DNA of 64,000 bases from Isoetes taiwanensis. Its lineage: Eukaryota; Streptophyta; Lycopodiopsida; Isoetales; Isoetaceae. Position numbers and translations under genes: made by a program. The notes under the pieces are model-generated. The model worked only from the letters and a program-made list of their open reading frames with translations. It ran no database searches and was not told where the DNA came from. The stretch spans positions 10,292,413-10,356,412 of the forward strand of contig JAJEKV010000003.1 of the NCBI GenBank assembly GCA_021234155.1, given 5' to 3'. Of the stretch, positions 30,717-41,545 are shown piece after piece; position 1 is the stretch's first letter, and every line of letters begins with the position of its first letter.

Positions 30717-30765
30717 AGGCTATAAATACTCCAAGGGGGACTCTCTCAACTAGCCTCAAGAAGCG

Positions 30766-30805
30766 GATTTATCTGCTAATCTCAAAACGCAGATAAATCG
30801 CACTT
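30766..30805. other. Tail hairpin of the end-sharing elements
   Basis: GCGGATTTATCTGC, then a 12-base loop TAATCTCAAAAC, then GCAGATAAATCGC: a 13-base stem with one bulged G. The identical hairpin ends the second element (35711-35750). Confidence 0.8.
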
Positions 30806-32931
30806 CTAGAGCCTAGTCGCATACAACCAACACAACGAAACAACATGCTGAAAACAGAGGCAGAAAAACAAGAAACTAAGAGAATTAAGGGTACAATGTC
30901 ACCACTCAAGAACCAAAAGGCAAAGAGAATGAGCAGGCGAAGGGGAGCAAGAGACCAAGGCACATCCAAACAACTAGGAATACTAACATGAACTAACCTA
31001 AGCTTAACAACTCAAATACCAATCCCACTCAGTTCCAATGAATGAAGGCATGTGACTACTATAAAGCAAGGCTCGAAAGACAACCAGGCTGAACAATCTT
31101 GCATCCCACCACACCGGCACAAGGATTAACCAAGGTGGACTGCCCTTCAATCTCCCACGCGAGCACGTGAACACGACTCAAAGTTGACAAGTACAGAACA
31201 AGAATATAGAAAAGGTGAGTAATAATAAGTGGATCGACAATTATCAACTCTGCAAACAAAAATATGAGCATCGACTACATGAGAAAGAAGACAAACTGCT
31301 AAGCCTTCAAGAGGGAAAATCCCAGAAGCACTGAAGAGCTGCAAAATCGAAGTACCATTGCACAAGTTTTGAGCCCAAAATACTATAGAGAATTGGAGGG
31401 GACTAGAAGTCAAAGGGAGTCTCTTTAACTTCCACTTTCCTAAAGCAAGGAGGCAATACACCTAGCACAAAGGTCATTGTCACCTCGCGACCAACCGTCG
31501 TGAAGAAAAATGAACTCTAACTCTAATGAATTGTCAATCGCACAAGTAAAATATGAAGTCACTCATGTGCATACAAGACCTAAACCTAAGGAGTGAGGAA
31601 TTTAAGGCTGCAAAGATAGACAACAATGAAGCTACGCAAATTGTACTAGCACTACAATTGCTAGGGGTTCTTGAAAACCACAACAGGTGAAAACCATCAA
31701 CTACAAAACAAGACTTGGAAAAAGAAAAAGCGGACATTAACAAAATGTACTCTAATAGAACACATAAGGCAAATAAAAGGGATGACTTAAATGGCACAAA
31801 GGGCCTCACAACCACACGAGCTCCACGAAGGGAAGCGATTTGACATTTAAGACCTAAAAAAAAAAAAGTATAACCAACCACGTGAGAGGGCATCTAAAGA
31901 GCCGAGCCACTTTTACAGAAGGGCATTTAACGTGCTATACCATAAACTCAAGAAAACTTGAACAAAAGAGGAAAATGATACATGAACCATGAAGGAGCAC
32001 CAACTCAGAGGGCTAGATTGATGGCGGTCCTAGGGTCCCTCCAAGGATGACAATCTAGATAAACGCGCAAAATTCAAGAGACGAACAAGAATAGAGACGA
32101 ATGTTGTTAGGCCTAGGCTCAAAGACACATTTGCATATAAAGGCCAAACCTTCAAATTAATATTCTCGACTACTTGCGAGACATTAAAGGCAAAATGGTA
32201 CGCCATTACCTATTCTACTTCTCATTCTTCACACCTTGCCAAGCAACGCAAAATCTCATTCCATTTGATATTCTCTATTGCTTGCCAAACAATGAAATGC
32301 AAAAAAAAACTGTCTTGGCACACTGGGGCCTGCCTAACAATGAAATGCAAAAAATGACCAGAGTCTCTTAGCACAAACGTACCACCCAGGTCTCGACAAA
32401 CAATGAATCACACACTTGTTAGCACACCAACTCAAGCGTACCTCTTAAAACTTAATGGAACTAAAGAGACAACCGAAATGGAACATGCACAGAACAACCT
32501 AAATGAACCTAAAGAAGCTCAAGCTGGAATAAAGACGCCCGAACCATGCTAGCATATAATAAGGCATTCTTGATGAAAAAAGTGTGAAAATAGTCCACCC
32601 TCCTACCTGATGCCTATAGGCTGGTACATGCTACCGCAAGAGACTAAAGCATCACAACAAAGACCGAAAGGACAAACGAAGGTACAAAAACAAAGAGCAA
32701 AAAGGAGAATGTTACAAAATCACAGGCAGTTACCACAACTCATGCCATGCCAACCACACCTCATGCCAGAGTTGGGGGTACAAGTTGAGAATACTCCTTC
32801 CTCTCAAACAGCAAGGCCGTAAACCAAACTGAGTGCAAATAATAGGCGCCCAGCAAAACTAGCATCCAAGCAGTACAAGGAAGTTCCCAAACGAACAATA
32901 AAAAACAGTCTTCTTTGGCAGCCTCTATGTT

Positions 32932-32997
32932 AGCATCTAATGAGAGAACTTCCAGCATCTAATGAGAGAAGTTCCAGCATCCAACGAGAGAATTCCA
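32932..32997 (+). repeat. 22-bp tandem repeat, three units
   Basis: AGCATCTAATGAGAGAACTTCC, AGCATCTAATGAGAGAAGTTCC and AGCATCCAACGAGAGAATTCC follow without gap (the third unit is one base short). Confidence 0.85.
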
Positions 32998-34087
32998 AAA
33001 AGGGGATAGGCTAGAGCAGGCAAAGGGCAGGCAAAACAACAAGGTTGCAAAACCATGGAATTTAGGACAAGAAAATGATAAGCTAAAAACTCAGATGAAG
33101 CCACGATAAGAAAGGTCCTCAACTTCAAATGTTTCCCTAGCTGTTGCATTTGGTACAAACGTAGCTCCCCAAGCAATATGAAAAAGGAAATGGCAGATCA
33201 AAAAAGGACTATCCTCGACCCCAATCCAACAGTTTGGACCTGTGCTTACCGCTGCTTGCAAGTGTACCAGGATAACCTAACCACTACTGCAAGGGTTGCA
33301 ACAACAACCTATCAAGGCCATCATGAACAAAACAGAACCACCATAGAAGCGCCAGAGAAGATAATGTATCCACTGCCAGGAGTGTAGTTAATTCTGGAAC
33401 CATATCAGCAACAAGAACTATCAAGGCAGCTAACATATAAGATGGTTAAAGTACTGGACATATATTCAGCTAAAGATGGGACACATTTGCGAATGGAGTA
33501 TAACAAGAAGTGCATATGCAAGTTAACCCACAGACATACAGCCACCAAACCATCCTGCAAAACCTTGAAACAAAACATGTGCAACAAAAGGCCAAACGTT
33601 TAGAAAATCTTGACACACTGCTGAGAAAGGGAGTGAAATATAACCTGTCTTGAACCTGAAAAGTTGGAGATAATTTGTCTGTATTAAGAAAATAGAATCT
33701 AAACTATCTCACTGCATAACCCTTTTGCATCACCAAAGGAGCTTTGAAATAGGCTGACAAACTGCGAGTCATAGCCCTAAACCAACAACGTAAGCATCCA
33801 AACATACACGAAAACTGCAAATGTATACCTTGCTCAAAATGTTCCTGTCTCCATATCAAATGCCAGTCTTAGACACACCAGCAGATTTGCATCTCATATC
33901 TGAGATTTGCACAGTCGAAACGAACAGCAGGTTTGCATCTCCTATCTAAGATTGTGCACATCGAACTCCATGCCTATCAAAGAAGAATTGACTGCCACAA
34001 GCCGGAAAACCAAGGCTACCAAGTTAAGATTGCCCATAGCCTATGTATACCTCTCCTGAGATTGGCCAGAGCCACCCCTTCCTTAAA

Positions 34088-34165
34088 CATCCAGAGATGT
34101 GAAGAATTAAGAGAAAGCACGAATTCACTACTATATCCAGAGATGTGAGAATTAAGAGAAAGCAT
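34088..34165 (+). repeat. Short direct repeat, two units of about 48 bp
   Basis: ATCCAGAGATGTGA(AG)AATTAAGAGAAAGCA occurs twice, each followed by a TCACTAC word. It lies within the long element. Confidence 0.7.
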
Positions 34166-34784
34166 GGGCTCACTACATTAGCAAAAAAACAAAGGGCTAC
34201 AAGCTGCACTAGGAGGATAGAAACAAGGATGTTCCCTAGAGCTCATATGCATTAGGCTAACTGTCGCTCCATGCCTAGTAAATCATGATTGTGATGCCAA
34301 ATGCAATTAATTAACAGTCAAGGTCATAAAAACTTCAAAGAGTATGGGACAAAGCAGATTCGAGTCCATGTCTATAAGCAACAAGGCAACAAGCTGCCCA
34401 ACAAAATACTAGTCTAGATACAAAAACAACTATAACTCTAGAGACAAACCGTCAAGACTTGCACATTGTGCACACAAAAGGCCCAGCAAATCATCACATC
34501 CAGAACATAGGCTTCATACATGGCATACAAGACAGACTACATAAGAACAAGACGCGGACCGAATGCAACATAACAGCTCGAAATTTGTGTTATCTCATCA
34601 AGACCACCACTGCAAAAACTCACCCAGGTTGTAGAGCATAGTTCGTGATACAGAAGAAAGCCACTGAACTTGACTCGAGTTACAAAAGAGCAAACTCCAA
34701 ATGATATTCTGTCAGGCTAGGCATAATCCATACTGGGCACGGAAAAAAGGGGTTAATAGACAAAATCCAAATAGTACCTCTGGC

Positions 34785-35310
34785 CAAATTGCCTCAGGCT
34801 AACATTGTGCATATTCAAACTGCATGCTTTGGCGATGGTATCATGTAATCGCATGAAAGCAGAATAGATTACAAACTCCGGAGTTTGACACAAAGTGCAC
34901 AACTTCCTCATATGCTGTAGTAAGTTTAAAAGAATAACCCAAGATGTGTGAAGTTAACTAGAAGTCCAGGAGCGGTCTATCAAGCCCTGCACAGCATCCA
35001 TAAAACATGCAGAAATTCACAGCACCCAGAAAATGGGCTTCATAGGCACGGGATACCAGAAAGGACACGTAACGTAAGACCAAAACTTACCACAGACAGC
35101 TTGAAATTTCTGTTCTGTCATCGAATATCACCACCACAAAACTAAGCATAAGAACAAAAGAACAAACGTAGACCAATGCATCACAAACAGCTTGAAATTT
35201 GTGTTCTTCCTTCAAATATCACCACTCTGGTTGAGATTGAGCATATTCGAACTCCATGCCTGGCGATGATGGGGCCACCAGAGCATCCCGCGAAAGCAGA
35301 ACGGATTACG
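34785..35310 (+). repeat. Imperfect repeat of about 90 bp, spaced about 430 bp
   Basis: GTGCATATTCAAACTGCATGC..TGGCGATG..CGCATGAAAGCAGAATAGATTAC (about 34805-34875) recurs as GAGCATATTCGAACTCCATGC..TGGCGATG..CGCGAAAGCAGAACGGATTAC (about 35237-35310). A GCTTGAAATTT(C/G)TGTTCT word also repeats at 35099 and 35190. Confidence 0.6.
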
Positions 35311-35757
35311 AACATGGATTGAACCCATGAACTCGACTAAGAAGATGGAGAAACATGGCGTCCTTCAAAAATAACGAACTCAACTACTGTGGCAAGCGGT
35401 GCTTCCGAGTAAAAAATGAGCACGTGAAAAGAAAACGAATAGCAAACGCATGGGCTAAAGGCAATCCTTCTCGGTAGAAATTAAAACTCGCAAATTCTAC
35501 TAGCATGCTATGAGACGCCCAAGAATCGGTAGCAATCAGGCACCAAAACGACTCCAGAAGTGCAATCGCCACAAACCAAACTGGGAAGAGACTCTCAAGA
35601 GACGGCATGCGACCACAAAGGGGGAGGCTCAAAGACGGCTGATGAAAATGAGAGGAATGCAACAAGGCTATAAATACTCCAAGGGGGACTCTCTCAACTA
35701 GCCTCAAGAAGCGGATTTATCTGCTAATCTCAAAACGCAGATAAATCGCACTTTTTT

Positions 35758-36244
35758 TTATCCTTGGTTTGCTTCTTCAATGGTGGATTCCGGGCCCAGT
35801 GCTCCAATCGTTATGATCATCTTTGCTCTTAGAGATAAGCAACATTTTGGGCTATTGAACATGGTGCATTTACACATCCATCACTGTTATCAGAGATGTT
35901 ACATAAGAAAACACCTTCCACCTCTGACAATTCAACAAATATTGGACATATATAATGAAATAAAACCAAGTAGGGCATGTTTTTATATGTCTAAATGCAT
36001 CCCAATTGGCTTACCAAATCCAAAAGCAAAGCTATGGCCTACAGCTAGAGGATGACTTGTCCCTAACTTAGAGAAATTTGGTGAAATGTCCTAGAACTAG
36101 AGATACATGAGGCCAACACATATGGCCCAAAACTAAACAAGTTGATTGAATCAAGCCTTTCAGACAACAAGAATTGAATGTGACAAAACTGAACCATTGA
36201 TAAAAAAAATTGATACAAGTTTTTGTAGGATGAATGTCCTTTAC
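35758..36244. other. Non-coding flank of the gypsy fragment
   Basis: Shared with 61845-62331. No feature recognised. Confidence 0.5.
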
Positions 36245-37690
36245 CAATGGTATTAGCAAGTGGTGCAATTAGACACATGGCTGGGAAGAGAATAGACTTT
36301 GACATAGACTTGCCCGCCATTAACATTAGAATGGGAGCAGAGGTCATGAACATAGGCAAGTATGATCTGATAATAGATATGGAATACCTTATCCTGGCAA
36401 AGGCACTGATTGATTGCGAGAACCGAAAGGTGACACTAACGGCACACAATGGCAGAACAATAGAAATAACAGGTAAAGAAGTTACCCCAATCATGTAATG
36501 CATGTCTAGTAAGAAACTTCTTAAATGCACTAAGAGGGACGAATTGGCATATGTGAGGATAAAATAGCAAACAACTTTCCTAAGCAGGTAGTTAAGCTAG
36601 TCAAAGAGTTCCATGATCTGTTCTCGGACGAGATCAAAGAACTTCCTCTTTATAGGGGAGTCGAGTGTGAGATAGCACTCGAACCAGTCACCAAACCCAT
36701 GAGTAAGGCGCCGTATAGAATGACGACCCATGAACTAACAAAGCTGAAGAAGCAATTACAAGAACTCTTAGACTTAGGTTTCATAAGATATAACTCTCCA
36801 TTTGGGACACCCATCTTGTTTGTAAAGAAGGACGATGGGAGTTTGAGGCTGTGCATAGAATATCAGCAATTGAACAAGCACACCATAGAAAACAAGTATG
36901 CCTTACCAAGATCGGATGATCTCATGGATCAGCTGCAAGGGGCAAAGTTCTTCTCCAAAATAGATTTGAGATCTAGCTACCACCAGACTAGGATTAAGGA
37001 AGAAGATATTCACAAGATAGCCTTCAGGACAAGGTATGTCCATTATAATTCACGGTCATGCCATTTGGATAATCTAATATCCCCGTAACATTCATGAGAC
37101 TCATGAACGACATCTTTTGTAAGTTTCCAGATGATTTTGTCATTGTATTCTTCGATGACATTTTGGTCTATAGTAAAATATTGGAGGACCATGTCAAGCA
37201 TTTGAGAAGGGTTCTCGAGAAGCTAAGAAGGCATCAACTTCATGCAAAGTTGTCCAAATATTGTCACTTTGCAACAACCAAGGGTACCTCGGACATGTGA
37301 TATCCATTGATGGAACTGCAACAGATCCCGCCAAGATCCAAAGCGATAATAGAATGGCAAGCACCAAAAATATCCATGAAGTGAGAAGCTTCTTGGGATT
37401 GGCGAGTTATTACATGAAGTTCGTGAAGAACTTCGTCAAGATAGCTATACCCTTGACGGATCTCACCAAAGTCTGAAGATAAAGAATTGGGCGGATCATT
37501 GGCATAAGGCGGCTCAAGAAGGGTTTGAGAAGTTGAAATAAGCCCTAACCACCGTTTTAAATCCTAGTCTTAGCACTCCCAGTTCGAGAAAGACAAGTTG
37601 GTAGCCATAGATGCAAGTAAAATTGCAACCAATGCGATTCTAATGTAGGAAGAGAGAGTTTTTTAGCATACGACTCTCGCAAGATTAATG
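36245..37690 (+). pseudogene. Gypsy fragment: protease end, RT, RNase H start
   Basis: Plus-strand remnant of a related but distinct Ty3/gypsy element. 36247-36498 encodes the protease C-terminal half (MGAEVMNIGKYDLIIDMEYL). 36580-36700 carries the linker ([18 protein letters not shown]). 36699-37088 and 37094-37300 encode RT with [20 protein letters not shown] and FFDDILVYS. 37261-37476 shows [20 protein letters not shown] of the RT/RNase H connection. The RNase H start (VAIDASKIATNAIL) follows before the sequence ends abruptly. No gag, integrase or LTR is present. Frameshifts occur at about 37040-37090, 37290 and 37480. Confidence 0.85.
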
Positions 37691-37870
37691 ATCTTTGAAA
37701 CACGCTCACGCGACTCATGATCGAAGTTGCTAGCGGGCGGTGGGCACCCACTCTTTGGGCCGTAAAAAAGTTCGTGGGCTCGAATATGCATGATGTGCGT
37801 AAAGAAGTGTGCAGCTACATCGGTTATCAGACCGAACCACATTGCCTCCACGGACCCCGAAAGCGTGGTA
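37691..37870 (-). pseudogene. L1 ORF1-like scrap fused to the gypsy fragment
   Basis: The minus strand matches 14990-15104: TDVAAHFFTHIMHI and the GTCCGTGGAGGC-like end. It is about 120 bp of ORF1 with no 3' end. The join to gypsy RNase H sequence is at about 37690-37735. Confidence 0.6.
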
Positions 37871-38473
37871 GCCCTTAAGCTCGAAATATCGCCAAAGGCT
37901 ATTTTTTTAAACATTTGCATTTTTTTTTTCACTACTGTTGAGTAGGATCAATTAGGAGTGGTGCCAATAAAATATCGCCACCTTGTCTACAAAATTTCCC
38001 CCTCCATTCATAAGTTAGCCCTCGTCACTAAATGATGGATTCTTGGATTCGCTCCCATGTGAATTTTATTCTTGGTAATTATTCTAAAATTGCCCCTTAA
38101 CTTCCAAAAATCATATAAAATTAATACAATTTTTTTTCTTGGTGAGTTTTTTGAATTGCCGTTTACCTCCAGGAAAAAAAAAAAAGGAAAGGGAAAAAAC
38201 CATGCATGTTACATGGATCTCATGATCCGCTCCAACATCCAGGTATGCAATCACGGAGTATTTTTTGCTTTTGGTCCATTGTTTATCCAATAATAAAAAG
38301 ATGACTGAAATCAAATCGGTTTGTGCTTGCCCACCATAATATGCAATTATGCCTCAGCTAAGTTTATGTACCTGTTGTTTAGCCCTTAGTGTGAAGCTAT
38401 TAGCACCACGAGGTATGTTGTAGAGTAGTTATAGTTGGTTTGCTTACTCATTTTATCAGAATACTTGCCCACT
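37871..38473. other. Non-coding junction region before unit 2
   Basis: AT-rich, with poly(T) and poly(A) runs (37905-37930, 38166-38177). Its first about 100 bp equal 63911-64000. This is where the two units meet. No repeat end or palindrome marks the join. Confidence 0.5.
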
Positions 38474-38640
38474 TGATTTGGTTATGAGGCATTTGATTTT
38501 CTTACATTTTAGAGCAACATACCTTATCTTGGCTATCAGTTTTTTCTATTTTTTTGTTATCATGATTATTTCTATGTACGTGCAACCAATCTAGGTAATA
38601 CATGATGTATATGATTGTCTGTCTCTTGTATTTTAATCAT
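38474..38640. repeat. Unit 2 copy of the left flank (1-170)
   Basis: Nearly identical to 1-170 up to TTTTAATCATC. Beyond that, unit 2 continues with gypsy leader, so the rest of the flank, the 3' LTR and the whole gypsy interior are missing. Confidence 0.85.
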
Positions 38641-38742
38641 CTTGGGTGGCTATACCCCAAGACTCGAATCTACTGTTAGTCCTAAGGGAAAACAATGGCC
38701 AGTGCTCGATCTTGGATGCCAAGATCATGCTCGATACCAACG
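38641..38742 (-). other. Gypsy leader and primer-binding site
   Basis: On the minus strand, three bases after the LTR edge, comes TGGTATCGAGC (38729-38739). The 3' end of plant initiator tRNA-Met pairs with TGGTATCAGAGC, so this is the primer-binding site with a CAG reduced to CG. The rest is about 90 bp of untranslated leader. This identifies the LTR at 38743-40319 as a 5' LTR. Confidence 0.75.
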
Positions 38743-40319
38743 TGGGCGTCCCCTACTCCTTATCGATGCCCGCATCGTATTCGAGGAGGAGCATTCCCCA
38801 CAGCATTTTGCGGCGGGGGCCATCCACCTGACTCCACTCCCATGGGGGCAGAGCCAGCAAGGGAAGAGTGGATGTGTCATTCATCCGTCTTCCATCGGAT
38901 CGACCTATCTGCGGAAGCGTAACAAACAAACGTGAGCACAACTAATAATATACAACACAATCACCATAACCATAGCAACATCACAGAGTCAGCAATACCT
39001 TCATAACAATAATACAAAGGAAAGATTCTACCCGGGCTCCGGACTCAAGGGGATGATGACGGCTAGGCCTCGAGTTCATTGCGCATTGCGAATTCATGGC
39101 AATGGATTTGGGCGGCATAGAACATGGCTTAGGGTAGTCCACTCCATCCGCCCCTCCCGCACACTTTGCGAGTAGGGCTGAAAAGTGTTGGGACTTGGCC
39201 GTAACTGCTTGTGAATAGCCGGGGGGCTACTGGCTGGGTTGCATCTCCCCAACCCCGATGAGGCAGAAGAGAGCTGCCTCTCCTCCGAGGGTATCCATGC
39301 TCATCGCTTGGCTAGAGGGCCACCGCCCTTATTCGACTTGAACTCACCGGAAGGTCATATCCACCACCCCACGAGTGTCGAGCTCATGCCTTGCCCACAC
39401 GCGTGACAAGCCATTAAGCCCTAGCCAAAGAAAGACCCCGATAGGCTTTACTACCCGGAGGGGTCAGTCCACGATGAGACAAGTTCCTCCTTATCAACCG
39501 GCCTTGCCCTTCACCCACACCCGGTGGGCTCTCCCCGTGCACGGGCCGCAATTATGTGGGAACTAAGGTGCTATGCTAGGAGCATCTTCTACACGACCTT
39601 TAGGTCTCTACCCCCTTCCCACAACAAGGAGATCCGCAGAGTGGAATACATGCAATATCCGCGAGCGTAGATAGAGAATCATATCAATCTATCTACTTAA
39701 GGTTCATTCGTTAGAGTCTCAGATCTAGGGATCTACAAGGCTTCCAGAGATGATCCAACATACTAAACCGGCATATTGCCATGCCTAAAGACGGTTTTGC
39801 ACAACATGAACAACTAGATACCTGCTCCTTGGCTTGCTCCTGATCCTCGGAAGGCGTCCATGCTCCCGATCTTGCGAAGACAACAACCAAGTACTCGGCA
39901 ACTTTGTTGTGCAAATCCGACTTTTCGGAGCCTGGCAATGCGATTTCGAGCCTTACCTTGGCCGAATTGGCCCAGGAAAGCCCTAATTGCGAAAGAGGAA
40001 AGGAGGCTCTAGAAAACCCTAATTGGCAAAGTGAAAGGAGAGCTAGGGTCTAGGGTTTTAGCCCTTATATAGACCCTATCTAGGTTAGGGCATCCACATG
40101 GGCAAATGGCTTTAAGCCATTTGGAATTGGATGAACAAGGAACCTTTTGTTGTGTATGTTTAATTACATACCCAACATCCAAGGTTGCCCCCTAGGTGCA
40201 ACCTTTAGCTCCTAGGTGCAACGTTGTCCTACTCTCAAGTACATGTCACTTGTGACATGTACGTGTGACGTGGCAGTATAATATACGTATTGGGGCGTAT
40301 ATTATGCTGGAACGTCACA
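38743..40319 (-). repeat. 5' LTR of the same gypsy insertion, interior deleted
   Basis: Homologous throughout to 217-1806 and ending CGTCACA. The start reads TGGGCGTCCCC where the other LTR has TGTGACGTCCCC. Differences are mostly short indels and block changes, often at CAG/CTG/CCGG. It is flanked on the left by the primer-binding site and on the right by ATCAA. The TATA-like box is at 40063-40071. Confidence 0.9.
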
Positions 40320-40324
40320 ATCAA
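40320..40324. repeat. Target-site duplication ATCAA, right partner
   Basis: It directly follows the LTR end and matches 212-216. Host sequence (ACTCTTCAAATTGGTG) follows. Confidence 0.75.
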
Positions 40325-40699
40325 ACTCTTCAAATTGGTGACGAATGATGTTAAATATCGTGGTAGAAATCTAGGGTTTAGGCACCAATGTCTTTCGATT
40401 GTGGGATTAGACTATTACCTTGTTTTTCTAACGACCCATTATCTAGTCATTTAGAAAATACAATATCTAAGCATTTTATCGCTCAATTATGGGTGTCACA
40501 ATAAAGGTAAAATTAGGGTCCAATAAAAATTAATGCCTTAGGGTACTACTAGATGGGTGTAATTTACATTTTTATTGCTGACACTAATCATCTTGGCTTT
40601 TGCTTGAGGATTTGTTGCCCACTTGCCCATCTTAGAGGTCCCGCCTATACGAGTTTGGTAGGGCCCCGGGAACATGCATCGACCACGACCTTGCGTAGT
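40325..40699. other. Host flank right of the gypsy insertion, absent from unit 1
   Basis: AT-rich at first, changing to GC-richer sequence toward 40620, where LINE-like DNA begins. No coding. Unit 1 lost this segment together with the gypsy 5' end. Confidence 0.5.
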
Positions 40700-41255
40700 G
40701 TAGGAGATGGGTAACTTCGCTTTTACTACATATGAGGGCCCTCTTTTTTCGGTCGGTGATGCACATACCGCCGGCGGCATCCTTTTCGGCCCGGCCGGGT
40801 TGGAGCAAAGACGGCCCGACCGCCCTCATCATCTCTTGGTGCGCTTTCGGGATGCTCTTTCCGGGCTACACATCTTACGGCATGGCAATCATTTGAAGGG
40901 AACCACCTTCTGTTCGGGAGGATTTGACCCCATCCGGCTTTGCGAGGAAAGAAGAGTTATGTCGAGTCTTGCGAGGCTTGCCTACAACGGAAATGGGCGT
41001 GTATAGGAGGGGAGGCCGGGCTATCATTCGGGATCGATGGCGGCTGATCCACCTGGACGATTTTGGCATAGCCACGGGGCTCCCCGCTTCTTTGGGTTCG
41101 TTTCGGTTTCCTTTATTTGTGTGTTGTAACGGGGCTTAAACCCCATGTTCTGTTTTTTGGGCTTCGGCCCTCTGTTCTGTTAGGGTTTATGCCCCCTTTG
41201 TTTGTTCTGGTCCCATAACCCGATTGGGTTCCGTGGACATTAAAATTTCTTCCTT
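40700..41255 (+). pseudogene. L1 ORF1-like remnant with LINE 3' end, longer unit 2 copy
   Basis: The open stretch 40707-41006 encodes FGPAGLEQRRPDRPHHLLVR, LHILRHGNHLKGTTF and further C-terminal-domain sequence. A second frame (40924-41139) gives VYRRGGRAIIRDRW and runs into the 3' UTR. The 3' UTR has GGGCTT..GCCC hairpins and ends GGTCCCATAACCCGATTGGG..GGACATTAAAATTTC at about 41210-41250. As in the other copies, no RT lies between ORF1 and the 3' end. Confidence 0.75.
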
Positions 41256-41545
41256 CCTTTCTCTTGTGAAGACACATACGCCAATGTCTGGTAACTTGTA
41301 TATTCATTATGTGAGCATTACGCTTAGAACTATATATGGTCATAACAAATATATATTGTAGACCCAAATTTTACTTGAGAGAAAAGTATATATTTCATCG
41401 TTTGATGGATGAAAGATTCGCCAAAGGTTGCTAAAACTCAAATTGAAGCCGAAATAAAATCGCCAACATAACTAATCGGAAAAAACTAAGATTAAGCCTC
41501 ACATTCTAAATTACACCTATGAAAATTTGGGTTTAAGGGCTACCT
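41256..41545. other. Non-coding spacer (unit 2)
   Basis: Copy of 7181-7480. No feature recognised. Confidence 0.5.

Larger units (their letters stand above)
30019..30805 (+). mobile_element. Short member of the tandem pair (787 bp)
   Basis: The head TCTAGAGCCTAGTCGCATAC and the tail GCGGATTTATCTGC..GCAGATAAATCGCACTT enclose a 590-bp unrelated body with no coding. The second element starts at once after the tail. Confidence 0.55.
30019..35757 (+). mobile_element. 5.7-kb insertion specific to unit 1: two end-sharing elements in tandem
   Basis: Unit 2 has an uninterrupted GAGTACTTTTTTTTTCCTTGG at 61834-61852, whereas unit 1 has GAGTACTT, 5.7 kb, then ACTTTTTTTTATCCTTGG. The insert has the order A-X-B-A-Y-B: a 47-bp head (A, 30019-30067 and 30803-30849) and a 150-bp tail (B, 30656-30805 and 35606-35757) shared by two elements with unrelated bodies. 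Shared ends with unlike interiors, head-to-tail tandem arrangement, a hairpin near the tail and a T-rich target without target duplication recall Helitron/Helentron-type rolling-circle elements, but no CTRR end or Rep/helicase gene is visible. Confidence 0.55.
30806..35757 (+). mobile_element. Long member of the tandem pair (about 4.95 kb), non-coding
   Basis: It has the same head and tail as the 787-bp element. The body has no frame over about 120 codons and no recognised protein. It contains local repeats (32932-32997, about 34088-34165, 34790-34880 against 35220-35310). The long AC-rich, stop-rich body suggests a non-autonomous element or captured non-genic DNA. Confidence 0.5.
1..38473 (+). 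repeat. Long direct duplication, unit 1
   Basis: The bases from 1 onward read the same as those from 38474 onward, and the block order is shared through to about 37970, which matches the last bases of the window. Unit 1 is about 12 kb longer because it holds insertions that unit 2 lacks (1807-6868, 8380-9684, about 12794-13677, 30019-35757). The copies differ by many short indels and clustered substitutions, often at CAG/CTG. What is seen is a co-linear duplication. Whether it is a true tandem array, or two haplotypes placed end to end by an assembler, cannot be decided from sequence alone. Confidence 0.9.

Noticed and set aside
30019-30849. Reading 30019-30805 as an LTR of the 5.7-kb insertion
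   Set aside because: The right side of the insertion repeats only the last 150 bp, not the head or body, so it lacks a second LTR. There is no polypurine tract or primer-binding site.
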